From assembly GCA_037962975.1 (NCBI GenBank), contig CM075669.1, positions 243,855,851 through 243,919,850 of the forward strand: a stretch of 64,000 bases of DNA, written 5' to 3'. Below the pieces are notes generated by a model. That model saw only the letters and a program-made list of their open reading frames with translations. It was not told the origin of the DNA and did no database searches. This document shows, one piece after another, positions 21,738-33,720 of this stretch (position 1 is the first letter of the stretch; each line of letters opens with the position of its first letter). Both the position numbers and the translations under genes were made by a program. The DNA comes from Clitoria ternatea. Taxonomy: Eukaryota; Streptophyta; Magnoliopsida; Fabales; Fabaceae.

Positions 21738-22860
21738 GTAAAACAAAGTAACAAGTTTTCTGCATCATTATATTTTCTAGGTCTAACATATATATCATGC
21801 CATACATGATTGATCCAATAACAGATGCATATGAAATCTTATTCATCTGTTCTCTCTCTTCTTTAGTGGAAGGAGATTAAGCCTTTGATAGCTTATGCCA
21901 TGAGCCATAGGCAAAGTTCCTTTCTTGGAATCTTGCATTTTAAACCTTTTTAACACTTTACCTATGTATGTATTCTGACTTAGGCCAAGAGGTTTTCTTG
22001 ATCTATCTCTATAGATCTTAATTCCCATCACGTAGGTTGCTTCACCTAAGTCTTTTATAGAAAAACTGTTTCCTAACCAAGTCTTCACAGACTGAAGGGT
22101 AGGAACGTCATTTCTAATAAGTAGTATGTCATCAACATACAGGACCAGAAAAACAATTGTGCAGTCACTAACCTTCTTGTAGACACAAGGTTTATCCTTA
22201 TTTTTAGTAAAGCTAAATTGTTTAACGGCTTCATCAAAACGAAGATTCTAGCTTCTGGAAGCTTGCTTAAGTCCATATATGGAACGTTATGGTTTGCACA
22301 CCTTCCTGGATGCTTTAGGCTTAACAAAGCCTTGGGGTTGTGTCATGTACACTTCCTCAAGAAGATTTCCATTAATGAAAGCAATCTTGACATCCATTTG
22401 CCATATCTCATAATTATGGAATGCAGCAATAACAAGCAGAATCCAAAAAAAACTTTAGCATAGCAGCTGGAGAAAAGGTTTCATCATAGTCCATACCATG
22501 AATTTGCTTGAAACCTTTCACCACCAATCTTGCCTTATAGGTACTTATATTACTATCCATGTCAGTTTTCTTTTTGAAAACCCACTTGCATCCTATAGGT
22601 TTTACCCCTTCGGGTGCATCAACCAAAGACCAAACTTGATTAGTGTACATGGAGTCCATTTCAGATCCTATGGTTTCAAGCCATTTCTCAGATTCTAGAC
22701 TTGTAATGGCCTCTTCATAAGATGTTGGCTCATTTTGATCCATTAGCAACACATCTCCTTCCTGAGTTACAAGAAATCTATATCTTTTAGGTTGTTGACA
22801 TATTCTACCTGATCTACGCAAGTCTTGTTCTACTGGAGTTGGAGTTATCACAACATTTTA
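21738..22860 (-). pseudogene. copia reverse transcriptase fragments (E5)
   Basis: Pieces in order on the minus strand: 22851-22414 (LRRSGRICQQPKRY, the linker into RT; NQVWSLVDAPEGVKPIGCKWVFKKK; YKARLVVKGFKQIHGMDYDETFSP), then a frameshifted middle with the active-site region (around 22130, where the catalytic loop is out of the main frame). Next comes 22088-21843 (KTWLGNSFSIKDLGEATYVMGIKI), then the start of the YAS-IGS-MY motif, which is cut by E3. There are several frameshifts and stops, so it is not functional. Confidence 0.85.
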
Positions 22861-23672
22861 TGGTTCCGGCTCTATTTCCACCATTGGCTCTTCAATGCCT
22901 TGTAGGTCTTAAACTTCTTCAAGTTCTACTTTCCTTCCATGATTCTTTTAGAGATGAATTCCCTTTCTAAGAATGCAGTATTTCGAGCGACAAACACTTT
23001 GCCCTCGGTAGGATTATAGAAGTAATAACCCTTAGTTTCCTTTGGGTATCCCACAAAGACATTTATCTGATTTGGGTCCAAGTTTTTCAGAAATCTGACG
23101 CTTCACATAAGCTTCACAGCCCCAAATCTTAAGAAAAGACATACTAGGTCGTTTCCTAGTCCATATCTCATATGGTGTCTTTATGACAACCTTAGATGGA
23201 ACACAGTTAAGTGTGAAAGCTCTATCATCAAAGCATGTCCCCAGAAGGAGTTAGGAGGTCAGTTTGACTCATCATTGATTGAACCATGTCTAACAAAGTT
23301 CTATTTCTCTGCTCAGAAACACCATTTCATTGTGGTGTTTCAGGAGGAGTGAGTTAAGAGACAATCCCACATTCTTTAAGATATTCTTCAAACTCCAGGC
23401 TTAAGTATTCACCACCTCGATCATATTGAAGTACTTTAATTTTCTTGTTAAGTTGGTTCTTCATGTTTGAATTCTTTGAACTTTTCAAAGGATTCTAATT
23501 TATGCTTCATTAGAAACATAAATCTATATCTACTGAAATCATCAGTAAAGGTGATAAAGTAGCTAAAACCTCCCCTAGCCATTGTCCCTATTGGCCCATA
23601 TACATCACTATGTATCAAGCTTAGAAGATCACTCGCCCTTTCACCTATTCCAGTAAATGGGGTCTTAGCCAT
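22861..23672 (-). pseudogene. copia integrase core fragments (E5)
   Basis: The frame 23672-23448 carries GERASDLLSLIHSDVYGP with the first catalytic Asp, then FITFTDDFSRYRF. Farther on, in broken frames, YDRGGEYLS (second Asp, near 23420) and the WNGVSEQRNRTLLDMV motif with the Glu (near 23320-23290) are readable. Multiple stops follow. The first part of the integrase (zinc finger) is at 42074-42190 beyond E4. Confidence 0.82.
23668..23672. repeat. Target site duplication of E4, left copy
   Basis: GCCAT directly before the left LTR. The right copy at 42074-42078 is GTCAT (4 of 5 match, one transition). Confidence 0.72.
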
Positions 23673-24414
23673 TAATCCGGTCTTGATACCGGTATCCGTT
23701 CTATAGGATATATATCAACGTCTTTGACAGCTTGCCAACGTGCAACCGGTGTCATCGGTATACATCCAGACTCTAATTCTGTATCAGGCGCTCTCCCTAT
23801 ACCGGTTGTCCAGGATAACACCATGACACCGGATAATATACACGTCACCATACAGAAGACAAAGGGCATTGCTACAGGGACCGATCAATAATTCCCTACA
23901 CTACGAGCCAAAATCTGCTCACGGGAATGATCAACTTGTCCCCTAAGTCCAGCCTACACTCCCTACGCTCAATATAAAATAGCCACTTGACCCAATCATA
24001 CTGGCAAGTGTGCAATAAAATAATAATTTACAATATTAGTGGAGGTTAATGGTTCCCCACTAACAAGTCCTCGTTAATCGAGCCAATCAGGTATATGAAC
24101 TCTCTTCATCAATGGAGAGGGGGATCTTTGACTACTTTTCAACTTACAATCACTCTCTGAAATACATTCCTCACTTGGAATATTATCACTGACTTGAGCA
24201 TCGGAGAATCTTCACCGGTGACACCACCTTTCGCCCACATCAACGCATGAGGACGGTGTGAAGGACCTCTAGGACGCCCAATCCGCTCTCATCATACAGA
24301 GACATCAGATACGTAAACCGGATACTCGCATAACCGGTCTTCAGAGACGTAATCATTTCACTATTTGTGACTGACCCGACACTGGATCTCTTGACCCCGG
24401 TTCTGGATAGATCA
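23673..24414 (+). repeat. 5' LTR of E4 (742 bp)
   Basis: It opens TAATCCGGTC (TG mutated to TA; the right LTR keeps TGATCCGGTC) and closes TGGATAGATCA. It has the same length as the right LTR. A TATA box TATAAAA lies at 23973-23979. Confidence 0.9.
23973..23979 (+). promoter_or_regulatory. TATA box of E4 5' LTR
   Basis: TATAAAA in the context CTCAATATAAAATAGCC, conserved in the right LTR at 41632-41638. Confidence 0.65.
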
Positions 24415-24415
24415 T

Positions 24416-24433
24416 TGGCACGCCCAGTGGGAC
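24416..24433 (+). promoter_or_regulatory. Primer binding site of E4
   Basis: TGGCACGCCCAGTGGGAC begins two bases after the LTR end. The TGG start and the TGGC-CGCCC pattern are typical of Tat-type primer sites. I cannot assign the tRNA with certainty. Confidence 0.68.
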
Positions 24434-24481
24434 CCGATAAAGTTATTCTCACCTCTTGTTTACAAAGTCTGATTTTGCGTC

Positions 24482-26836
24482 ATGGAAGGCAATGGAAGAA
24501 ACATATCCGATGGGCACGTAGAAGATGTTACGACCCAAGAACAACCAGCGAACAAACGCTTGGTTTTTGAGTCACCTGTTGGGAGTTCAAGGAGAATGGT
24601 GCAAGTATCTGCACCCGATCCAAGAGATGAGATGATACGAAAACTGATGGAGGAGTTAGTGGAGTTAAAACGTGAAAGACAGAGCATGGGAGAGAAATCA
24701 ACATCCCAAACTAATAGGACACACCATACAGTCGATGGAGAAAAATCCATAACTCTTCAATACTCAAACATCCCCACGTTTGAGGGGAGAGAACAGACCC
24801 ACGATTCTGATGATGGAGCTGCTCGTGGGAAGAGGGAGCTAATTACAGCACCCTCGGTAACTTATAAACTCAAAGTTCCCTTTTCAAGGAGGCTTATGAG
24901 TATCCACATCCCTAAGCATCTGCAAACCACTCAGCCACTCTCCATTGGAAAGTATAATGGTGAAACCGGTCCTACTAAGCATCTTGATGCTTACGTATTT
25001 GAAGTTATGTACTTAAGGGCTGACGAAGACGTGATGTATCAGATGGTCCCACGAACATTGTCAGAAGAGGGCCTCGGCTGGTTCAAAGGTTTACCTTCAG
25101 GGTCCATAGATTCCTGGGCTGAAATGGCAGCTGTTTTTGAAACTCATTTCGTCATCTCTAGAGATGTTCCCAGGACATCTCATACTTTAGCCCAAATCAA
25201 GCAGGGCGAAAATAAAACCTTAAAGGATTTCCTGAAGAGGTTTTACAAGGAAGCATCCCTGGTTCCTAACCTCACAAAATCCATTAAGCTGCATATCGTA
25301 ATTGAGGCATTGCAGCCAGGATCAGCCTTCGCTCTCTCACTAGTAAAAAGCCCGCCAACAACATTTGAGGAGTTCAGGAAGAAAGCCTCGAAGTATGTGG
25401 GTATAGAGATGCACCTAGAGGCTATGGCTGCGAAGAAAAAGCCACCAACACCACCTTCACAACCGCGGAGAGATAAGGAGAAGATGAGGTCAGAACGCAT
25501 GGAAAGGCCATTCAACAATCCCAAAGTTAACAACTCCTCTCCTTGACGTCGAGAGAGATGTGTTAATTCCTTTAGCCATTATGCACCTCTGACAGCCAGG
25601 CCATCTCAGATTTTGAGAGAAGTAGAATGGCCAGCTTTCAGCATCTATGGCATTAGGAGGCCAGCCCCTGTGAAAAGACCAGGGAATCCCCGTAAGTACT
25701 GTGATTTTCATGAACAGACAGGTCATTCCACTGATGAATGCCAAGCTCTAAAAAACACAGTCGAAACGTTAATTAGAGAAGGCAAACTAAAGCAATACCT
25801 GTTCAAAGAAAAATCCTTTGACAAGGTAGATTGGAATGAGAAAAGGGAAAGAGATCCAGACGAAGGGGATGACAATAGCCGTAATCCGGTTAGAAAGTTC
25901 TCTGCTGCAGAGAAACAGAAAGGTGCAATGACTGATGACATAGCACTCAGAGATGACATGCCTCAACAACAGCGTCAAGGCCAGTGTGAAGTCATTGATA
26001 TGATCGCTGAAGGGTTCGCTGGGGGAGGAGCTTCAATTACAGCCCGTAAGAATCATCATAGAATGATTCTGTCTGTACAAGGAAAAGTTAGAGACAATTG
26101 TCCTTACAGAGGAAGGGTTGAAGCTCCAGTAATTTCATTCTCTGATGAGGATTTTGGTCCAACCGTTCCTGGTGGAGACGATGCTGTAGTCATTGTTGCA
26201 GTGATAGCCAACAAGGACGTCCGAAGAATCCTTGTTGACTAGGGAAGTTCCTGTGATGTTATTTTTTATAATTGCTTTAAGAGAATAGGTTTTAATGACT
26301 CAGACTTACAGCCTTACACACAGGAACTAACAGCATTTAATGGTGCAAAGCAACCAATAAAGGGGTACCTTGACACCCTTATCTCTTTTGAAGGTAAGCC
26401 AGGGGCCAGAACGGTTAAATCCAGAGTGCTGGTGATTGATGTTGAGTCACCATTCAACGACATCATAGGCCGCCCCACCTTGAATGCTATGGAGGCAGTC
26501 GTGTCAACTCCACACCTCCTTATCAAGTTTATCGATAAGGACAATATTGTTTCATCCATCCGAGGTGACCAAGAGATGGCTAGGTATTGTTACAACCTGA
26601 GCCTGAATATGACTAAATTGGAGGCATCCAATAAAAAGAGGAAGCTCAATAATTGTGGAACAGCCACTGGTTCTGTAAGCCTTGTCGATCTGGACCCTAA
26701 GACGGAGTTGAACATTGATCCGTCCAACCCATCAAAGCCCACACCTGATGGAAGTTCCAGAGACATCATATTGGGAGATTCTCCAGATAAGGTCACCCAT
26801 ATTAATGGTAAGCTAGATACAGAAATGGAGCAATGA
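24482..26836 (+). pseudogene. gag-protease of E4, stops at 25544, 26240 and 26834
   Basis: One frame from ATG 24482 is interrupted by TGA 25544-25546, TAG 26240-26242 and TGA 26834-26836, and it then continues into RT. Visible in order: an acidic N terminus, a coiled segment (DEMIRKLMEELVELKRERQ), and the gag capsid domain (HIPKHLQTTQPLSIGKYNGETGPTKHLDAY is its start; GLGWFKGLP; ETHFVISRDVPRTSHTLAQIKQGENKTLKDFLKRF). Next is a zinc knuckle variant YCDFHEQTGHSTDEC. The protease then has VD-stop-GSSCDVIF, where the family has DQGSS, so the TAG falls right at the active-site loop. IIGRPTLNAMEAVVS ends the protease. CGA-to-TGA and CAG-to-TAG changes explain all three stops. Confidence 0.87.
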
Positions 26837-28606
26837 CTGTTGATGCTTCTACAGGAGTTCAAAGACCTCTTTGCATGGACTGCAGCCGATATGCCTGGCA
26901 TAGATCCTGCTTTTTGCTGTCACAAATTATCCGTTTACCCAGAGACAAGACCGGTTGCCCAAAAGAAGAGAAGATTGGGACCGGAGAAACAGAAAGCAGC
27001 TTACCAACAAACTGAGGAGTTGTTGAAGGCCGGATTTATCAAGGAACTCCGTTATTCCTCTTGGCTCTCAAATGTAGTAATGGTCCAGAAAGCTAATGGC
27101 AAATGGAGAATGTGCATTGATTATGTGGACCTCAACCGTTGCTGTCCAAAGGATCCTTATCCTCTTCCTAACATAGATCGGATAGTGGATGATTTCTCTG
27201 GTTATCAGTACCTGAGCTTCATGGATGCATACTCAGGTTACAACCAAATTCTGATGTGCGAGGAGGATCAGGAGAAGACAGCTTTCATCAATGATCATGG
27301 TGTCTTTTGCTACACCGTTATGCCCTTCGGCCTGAAGAATGCTAGGGCCACATACCAGCGCATGATCAACAAGGTGTTTGAGGGCATGCACACCAAGCTT
27401 GTCGAAGTGTACATCGATGACATCATAGCTAAGACACCGGTTGGAGGTGATCATATTGATGACCTACGCCAAGTGTTTACCCGCTTGAGAGAATTTAACA
27501 TGAGGCTAAACCCATTGAAATGCACTTTCACTGTCCCAGCTGGGAAGTTTTTGGGTTTCATGTTAACTCAACGCGGTATCGAGGCCAACCTAGGGAAGTG
27601 CCAAACGATTCTCAATATGCAAAGCCCAAAAAATCTGAGGGAAGTCCAATCCCTGAATGGCAAAGTAGCAGCCTTAGCACGGTTCATGCCAAAGATGGCT
27701 CACAGGTCACTTCCTCTATATAAAGTGCTGAAAAAGTCCAAGAAATTTGAGTGGGGACAGGAACAAGAACAAGCACTTCAAGAGCTTAAGGAGGTGTTGT
27801 CCAAACCTACTATTCTAACGAAACCTGACCCCGAGGACACACTCATCCTATACTTGGCTATTTCAGATAAAGCTTTGGGCGTAGCCTTAGTAAAAGAAAC
27901 TCCTGATGGACAGAGACCGGTCTACTTCACCAGCAAAACATTACAAGGTGTTGAGATCCGGTATCAAAAGATTGAAAAGGCCACCCTCACTGTTGTTTGG
28001 GCCTCTCGACGGTTACGTCCGTATTTTCACGCACATCCGGTCATGGTAAGAACGAATCTACCACTCCGCTCTATGTTAATCAAGCCTGACCTTGCTGGTA
28101 GGATGATCAAATGGTCCATTGAACTCTCAGAGTTTGATATATCCTATGAACCTCGAGGCGCTATTAAAGCTCAGGTCCTGGCCAATTTTATTGTTGAAAT
28201 GACAGGGATAGATCCAGCTACACCTCGTGTTCATTGGACCATCTATGTTGATGGTTCATCGAAACAAAGGGGCTCTGGAGCAGGTGTAGTTCTTGAAAGT
28301 GATAACGGAGTACACTTGGAGATTTCCCTTCGTTTTAATTTCAAAACTTCCAATAACCAAGCTGAATACGAAGCTTGTTTAGCTGGGCTACGAGCTGCGA
28401 TTGACATCGGAGCTTCTGAGGCGACGCTCTGCAGTGATTCATAACTCGTGATTTCACAGATCTTGGGAGATTATCAAGCTCGTGAGCCTCAACTCCAATT
28501 GTACTTAAACTGTGTCCAGGAGTTGAGAAAGAAATTCTCAAAAATGGAATTTAAACATGTTCCACGCAAAGAGAATACCAGAGCAGATATACTTTCCAGA
28601 GCACAC
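26837..28606 (+). pseudogene. RT, RNase H and second (Tat-type) RNase H of E4
   Basis: Open from 26840 to the TAA at 28442-28444, in the same frame as gag. The RT shows RYSSWLSNVVMVQKANGKWRMCIDY, NIDRIVDDFSG, MPFGLKNARATYQRM and the active site VYIDDIIAKT. The gypsy RNase H follows (LYLAISDKALGVALV, KIEKATLTVVWASRRLRPYF). A second RNase H begins WTIYVDGSSKQRGSGAGVVL with NNQAEYEACLAGL and LCSDS, directly before the TAA where QLV is expected. It continues to ENTRADILSRAH, the last conserved Asp, before a stop at 28604-28606. Two tandem RNase H domains are characteristic of Tat elements. The stops and a downstream frameshift make this copy inactive. Confidence 0.88.
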
Positions 28607-29912
28607 TGACGTCGCCCAGCATTCCTCTTTTCCTTCTCTAAATGCCATAATGACCAATTACCTTTACGGTGACACATGGATGGCCCCCTACATCCGTTAT
28701 TTGGCCGATGGGCAGTTGCCTACAGATGAGAAGGAAAAGAAGAGGATAAGGAGGGAATTGCCATATTTCACTATGATTGATGGTAACCTTTACAGAAGGG
28801 CACTCTCCGTACCTTACTTAATTTGTCTGAGAGAGAATGAGGTACAAGGAGTAATAGAGGAAGTGCATGAAGGACAATATGGGTACCACGCCGGAGGAAG
28901 AAGTCTGATGAGAAAAATCCTCAGAGCAGGATATTGGTGGCCCACGATGAAGCAGGACTCCATTGACTTTGTCAAGAAATGCGACGCCTGCCAAAAATTC
29001 TCTAATCTTCACCACACACTGGCAGAAGAGCTCTTCACATCCGCTGTTCCATGGCCGTTCTACCAATGGGGATTGGATATTTTGGGCCCTTTCCCAACTG
29101 CTCATGGGGGCTTTAAATATCTCATTATAGGGGTCGATTATTTCACTAAGTGGATTGAAACAGAGCCGGTGGTGCATATTACTTCAGCCCGAACTCGTCA
29201 TTTTATGTATGAAAATATCATAACACCATTCAGAGTCCTAGCACGGGTTGTCACAGACAATGGCACCTAATTCACGGACAAAAAATTTACAGATTTACTC
29301 GAGGGGTTAGGAATAACCCAGATATTTTCCTCCGTCGAGCATCCCCAAACTAACGGCCAAGCTGAAGTGGCCAACAGGGAGGTGCTGAAAGGACTGAAGA
29401 AACGTCTTGGGGAGGCCAAGGGCGGATGGACAGACCAGTTGTGCCACATCCTTTGGGCATATCGAACAACGCCTCATTCTTCCACCAATGAATCCCCATA
29501 TCGCCTGACCTATGGGGTGGAGGCAATGATACCTATGGAACTGCAAATTGCTTCTACTAGGGTCAAGTACTTCTCTGAAGAAAGCAATAACGTTAACTTG
29601 GCATCAGAAATGGATGTCATACAAGAACTCAGAGAAGACGCATTCATTAGAAATCAGGCCATCAAAGCCAAAGTCGCCATTCGATACAACAAACCAGTCC
29701 AATCAATGACTTTCAACGTCGGAGATTTGGTTTTGAGGAAAACAAGTATGGGAAACAAATTCGCTCATCAAGGCAAACTAGCCCCAAATTGGGAAGGCCC
29801 ATACAGGGTATCTGAGATTGCTGGCAAAGGCTCTTACCGCCTTGAAAACCTTGATGGCACTCTAATCCGAAACAAGTGGAATACCCAGAACTTGCGCATT
29901 TATTACAGCTAG
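28607..29912 (+). pseudogene. Integrase of E4, frameshift and one stop
   Basis: The integrase is in a frame shifted by one base from RT. This frame is open from 28557 to TAA 29268-29270, and again to TAG 29910-29912. Zinc finger: VHEGQYGYHAGGRSLMRKI ... CDACQKFSN. Core: WGLDILGPFP (first Asp), VVTDNGT-stop-F (second Asp, with the stop where CAA for Gln is usual), and NGQAEVANREVLKGL (Glu). The C-terminal domain is VGDLVLRKTS ... WEGPYRVSEIAGKGSYRLENLDG. Apart from one C-to-T stop and the upstream frameshift the gene is well preserved. Confidence 0.88.
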
Positions 29913-30169
29913 CTGCTCGAACGATACAAACTCTTCTCTCTTCACTTGAGATTGTTCAACAGAGAAATCTTTATATCATGATCCCAGCTACGCTTTTATT
30001 GTAATTCTTATTTTTGTTCAATAAGAATCTCATACACCAACTTAACTCTTTAGAGTATTTCTTATGCTATGATTTTTAGTCTATCCGACGTGCACAAACA
30101 TATTCAGGATGGATGATCTCAACTACCCATTCTGTAGTTGATGATGTAACTCCTCGAATATGTGTGAAT
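29913..30169 (+). other. Non-coding, includes one copy of the CAGGAYGGATGATCTCAA repeat
   Basis: A stretch after integrase without a gene. At 30105-30160 it holds a relative of the 54-bp repeat that is clustered at 37112-37462. Confidence 0.6.
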
Positions 30170-30730
30170 AATTGAAGACCTGGGCACAGTAGGATTGGTC
30201 CTCTTGCAAAAACCATACCAAATCCCAGGAAAAGGGCGCAGTAGGATCAGACCTTTTCATAAGGCTGTACCGAACCCTATTCGAAGGCCCAGATTGTAGG
30301 ATTAAACCGAACTCTGGGTACGGTTAGTAAGTTTAGCTGAACACCGTTGAAGGCTTGGATTGTAGGATTAAACCGAACTCCCAGTACAGTTAGTAGGTAT
30401 AGCCGAACACCAGAGAAGGCTTGGGCGCAGTAAGCTGGTTCTTCTTTAAGACCACGCTGAACCCTGAGTAACGGGCGCAGTAGGTTCAGGATTAGCCCTA
30501 ATCTGAACCCCGTGTTGAAGACTCAGATTGTAGGATTGAACCGAACTCCAAGTACGACTAGTAGGTTTGGCCGAACGTCGGTGAAGAACGGTGAATGGGT
30601 AAAACCTAACACCGACTGAAGAACGGTTAGTAGGATTAAACCGAACGCTAAGAAAGACTTGGACTGTAGGATCAAACCGAACTCCAAATACAACAAGTAA
30701 GTTACACCGAACTCTAAATTTCCCAGAAGC
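30170..30730 (+). repeat. Degenerate tandem repeats with AAACCGAACTC core
   Basis: Five or more diverged units of about 60-80 bases contain GATTGTAGGATTAAACCGAACTC and GTAGGTTTAGCCGAACACC (for example at 30295, 30360, 30525, 30630 and 30665). There is no gene in this stretch. Confidence 0.75.
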
Positions 30731-31507
30731 ACTTCTCTTGGAAATTCTTCAATCGGTAATACTTTCTCTTGAAACTCCTTATTTGGAAATATTTTAACTT
30801 CAAAGTTCGGATCATGAATTCCCTGGTCAGCAATGTTTTATTGAAGTCCGACTCATGAATTCTTTAAATGGAAATTATCACTTTGAAGTTGCAACTAGAA
30901 ATAATTCACTCGGGTATGTCTCTATCTGAGGCGTATTCACCCGAAGCATTTCATTCGGAAATTCTCCATTCGGTACCGCGCCATGCAGGAATCAGAGATA
31001 TTCCACTCGGTGCCATGCCACGCGGGAATTGGAGATATTTTGCTCGGTCTTTTTCCTACTCAGAAATGCTCCACTCGGAGCTATGATATTCGAAAATGCT
31101 TCACTCAGTGAAATCCCACGCTAAAGTGCCACACTTGGGATTATTCAAAATCGCTGAGAAGTACTTCCCCTAGGAATTCCCCACTCGGGAATATTTTCCC
31201 TTGGAATTCCTTACTCGAAAACACATCAAGTTCAAAGCTAGACTATTAAAATTCTTCAGTCGGCAGTATTTCATTGAAATCCGACTCGCGAAGAATCAAT
31301 CATCATTATCATTGACTTTGCTCGGAAATACTTTTCCTTAGAATTCCTTGCTCGGAAACACTTCAAATTTAGTGTCCGACTCGTGAATTCTTTAAGTCGA
31401 AAATATTTCACTTCGAAGTTTCAATCAGCAATTATTTACTCGGGAATATTACTACCCGAAACGTATTCATTCAAAGTCAGAACCTTCCTTTGACCAAAGG
31501 TACTTCC
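30731..31507 (+). repeat. CTCGGAA-rich degenerate repeat, left block
   Basis: Dense, irregular repeats of CACTCGGAA, TTCACTCGG and GAATTCC-type words. The block is interrupted by the solo copia LTR and resumes at 32669. No coding sense is seen. Confidence 0.7.
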
Positions 31508-32668
31508 CCTAAAAATTATTCCTAAAATGTCCCTAGTTAAGTATTTACATGGGGACATGTAAATACACTGAGACTAGTGTGTGAGTGTACTGATGACCTA
31601 ATCTCACAGATCATAGATATAGATGATATCGAGTCTTCACACAGGTACACATTAAGAGTAATGATGTACTGGACAGACCCACCATGAGAACGTTGCATGG
31701 ATCGTTACATGATTGTCATAAACGATTCTCAATGTGATAATGGTATATGTAGTTCTTCGACCTGAAGTCACTACGATTCCTACATGAAGAGTTTATTGTT
31801 TTAATACAATTAAACGTCTTCTGTAACAAGAGGACTATAAAGGTTGTGATTAGGCAATGAACAAATTATGCAGAGGGATGTGAGTGATGTAGATGGGATT
31901 TGTCTCTCCTATGTGACAGAAGTGATATCCATAGGCCACTTGATGGAGTAAGACTAAGAAAACGCATGGCCATGCTAGAAAGAATAAATATTAGATATTT
32001 ATTTGGATCCAGTCTACTCCGGTATCAAGTAAAATAAATTGGGCCGTACAAGGATGACGCGACCATGCCTTGGGCCCAATTAGAATATCGTGACAAAAGG
32101 AATAAACATATTAAATAATTATCACTTATAGGTTATGTTGATAATATTCAGACATAATGATGCATTGCTAGATGCCGCTCTTATTTTATATTAATAATAA
32201 AATAGTTTATTATTAATATGACCGGGTATTTTACCTATAGGGTCACACACATAGAGTAAGCCCATCAGAAAATGTTGTCTTATTTTAGTTGGACTAAAAT
32301 AAAGCTATTGGGCCTAACTCATTTGGAATGAGTAAGGAGCCCACTTTTAGAGAGAACAAATTAGGTCAAACCTAAGCCTATAAATAGAGCATAAGATGCT
32401 CATAGGTCGTTCACTCAAGTGAGACACAAATTCGCAAAAGTTGCAAGAGCTACACGTCGTCAAACTAGCAGTTGGCAAGTGTTGCGATTCTGGTGGGAGT
32501 GCTCGTGTGGACTCCTAAAGGACGAGGCTACGACTGCTTCGGAGTTCTTCAAGAGGTAATCCAAAATGAATTTCGAAATTGTTTTTTGTGCTTTGAAACA
32601 CGGAACCTTGCAAATCCTATGGAATCCCTTTTATTTTTCCACTGCTCATGCTTAAGGATTTCCTAACA
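31508..32668 (+). repeat. Solo Ty1/copia LTR inside E4, 5' end truncated or diverged
   Basis: It matches the E5 copia LTR (45240-46511, opposite orientation) from TTCCTAAAATGTCCC near 31518 to the terminal GGATTTCCTAACA at 32668, at roughly 85-90 percent by eye in the best stretches. The first about 125 bases of the LTR are not recognisable. It includes TATA-like CTATAAATAGAG at 32378-32389. No primer site or internal sequence flanks it, so it is a solo or fragmentary LTR. Confidence 0.82.
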
Positions 32669-33170
32669 TCTCACTCGGTGCAATCCCAATTAGTAGTGTT
32701 GCACTCAAAAATACTCCACTTGGGAAAGTTGCATTCCGAAAAATTGAGCCTGAATGAAAACTCGGATTGTAAGACTAAATTGAACTCCGAGTGTAGTTGA
32801 TACAATCAAACCGAGTGCGGTTGAAGGATCACTCGGAACTTTCCACCCAGGAAGGTTCAATCGGAACTCTTTACTCAGAAAGAATTGATCTGAGCGCCTC
32901 CACTCAGAATTCTCACTCAGAAGAACTTCCACTCGAAAGTATCACTCGGAATTTGTTCAAGACAAAATACCCATCCTTGACATAAAAATAAGACTCAGAT
33001 AAAACGTACTTGCTTTTACTGAGCAACACGAGGGGTAATGGAATTTCCCAGGTGACTTGGCCATAACCAGCCATACTCGGAGTCACTCACTCAGAGTTGA
33101 ACATTTACTCGGAATCATTCATTCAGAGTCAAATGTTTACTCGGAACAATTCACCCAATAATGCTGGGGA
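32669..33170 (+). repeat. CTCGGAA-rich degenerate repeat, right block
   Basis: Continuation of the repeat block at 30731-31507, with many ACTCGGAA and CTCAGAA words. The solo LTR splits the two blocks. Confidence 0.7.
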
Positions 33171-33720
33171 CAGTATCCAACGGCTGAAGAGTATTTCGAG
33201 GATTGAACACTTAGTAAACGTGTCACAATTACTTCCCCCCAAGACTAACACTGCAAACCATCCTCATGATGACAACGTGTTTTCTCACGACGGCAGTCCC
33301 CATTATGGTACTTATAATCGAAAACCTAATCATCATAGATTAAGGTATACTTTTTACCAGGCTTGTGTATGCCAAACGTGTGATTTAAGTAAATGAATTC
33401 ATCACACTACAATATCGATACAACAAAAGATATTCTATCTTTTGTATCAGACCAAGCTTTTAGTTATTGAAAGTATCCATACATGGGGACAGTACTTGTT
33501 TGTTGCTATCCGATTTAGTTTCTACGCATCTAAATCCGGATTGGTTCATTACACATACAAAGATTCTATCGAAATTATTGCCAACAAACAGACATATAAA
33601 GAAAGTTGTCATTTTATTGATTAGTTCGTGAAATAGATGAGTGAATTAATTCAATAATCCGGAGCTGATCCCGGAACACAGCGGATTTGATTCAATAAAA
33701 GCTATAAGACAAGGAAGGCA
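33171..33720. other. Non-coding 3' flank of antisense gene copy 1
   Basis: No gene seen. It includes GGAGCTGATCCCGGAACACAGC (33661-33682), which recurs as GGAGTTGATCCCGGAACACAAC at 37942-37963 behind copy 2, so the duplicated unit extends past the gene end. Confidence 0.6.

Larger units (their letters stand above)
21738..23672 (-). mobile_element. E5: Ty1/copia element, pol segment
   Basis: Minus-strand copia integrase (near 23672) followed by reverse transcriptase (to 21738). It is cut on the left by the E3 LTR and on the right by E4. The gag-protease half resumes at 42074, and the reading frame across the E4 site is continuous once E4 and one target copy are set aside. The integrase-before-RT order shows it is copia, not gypsy. 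Confidence 0.88.
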
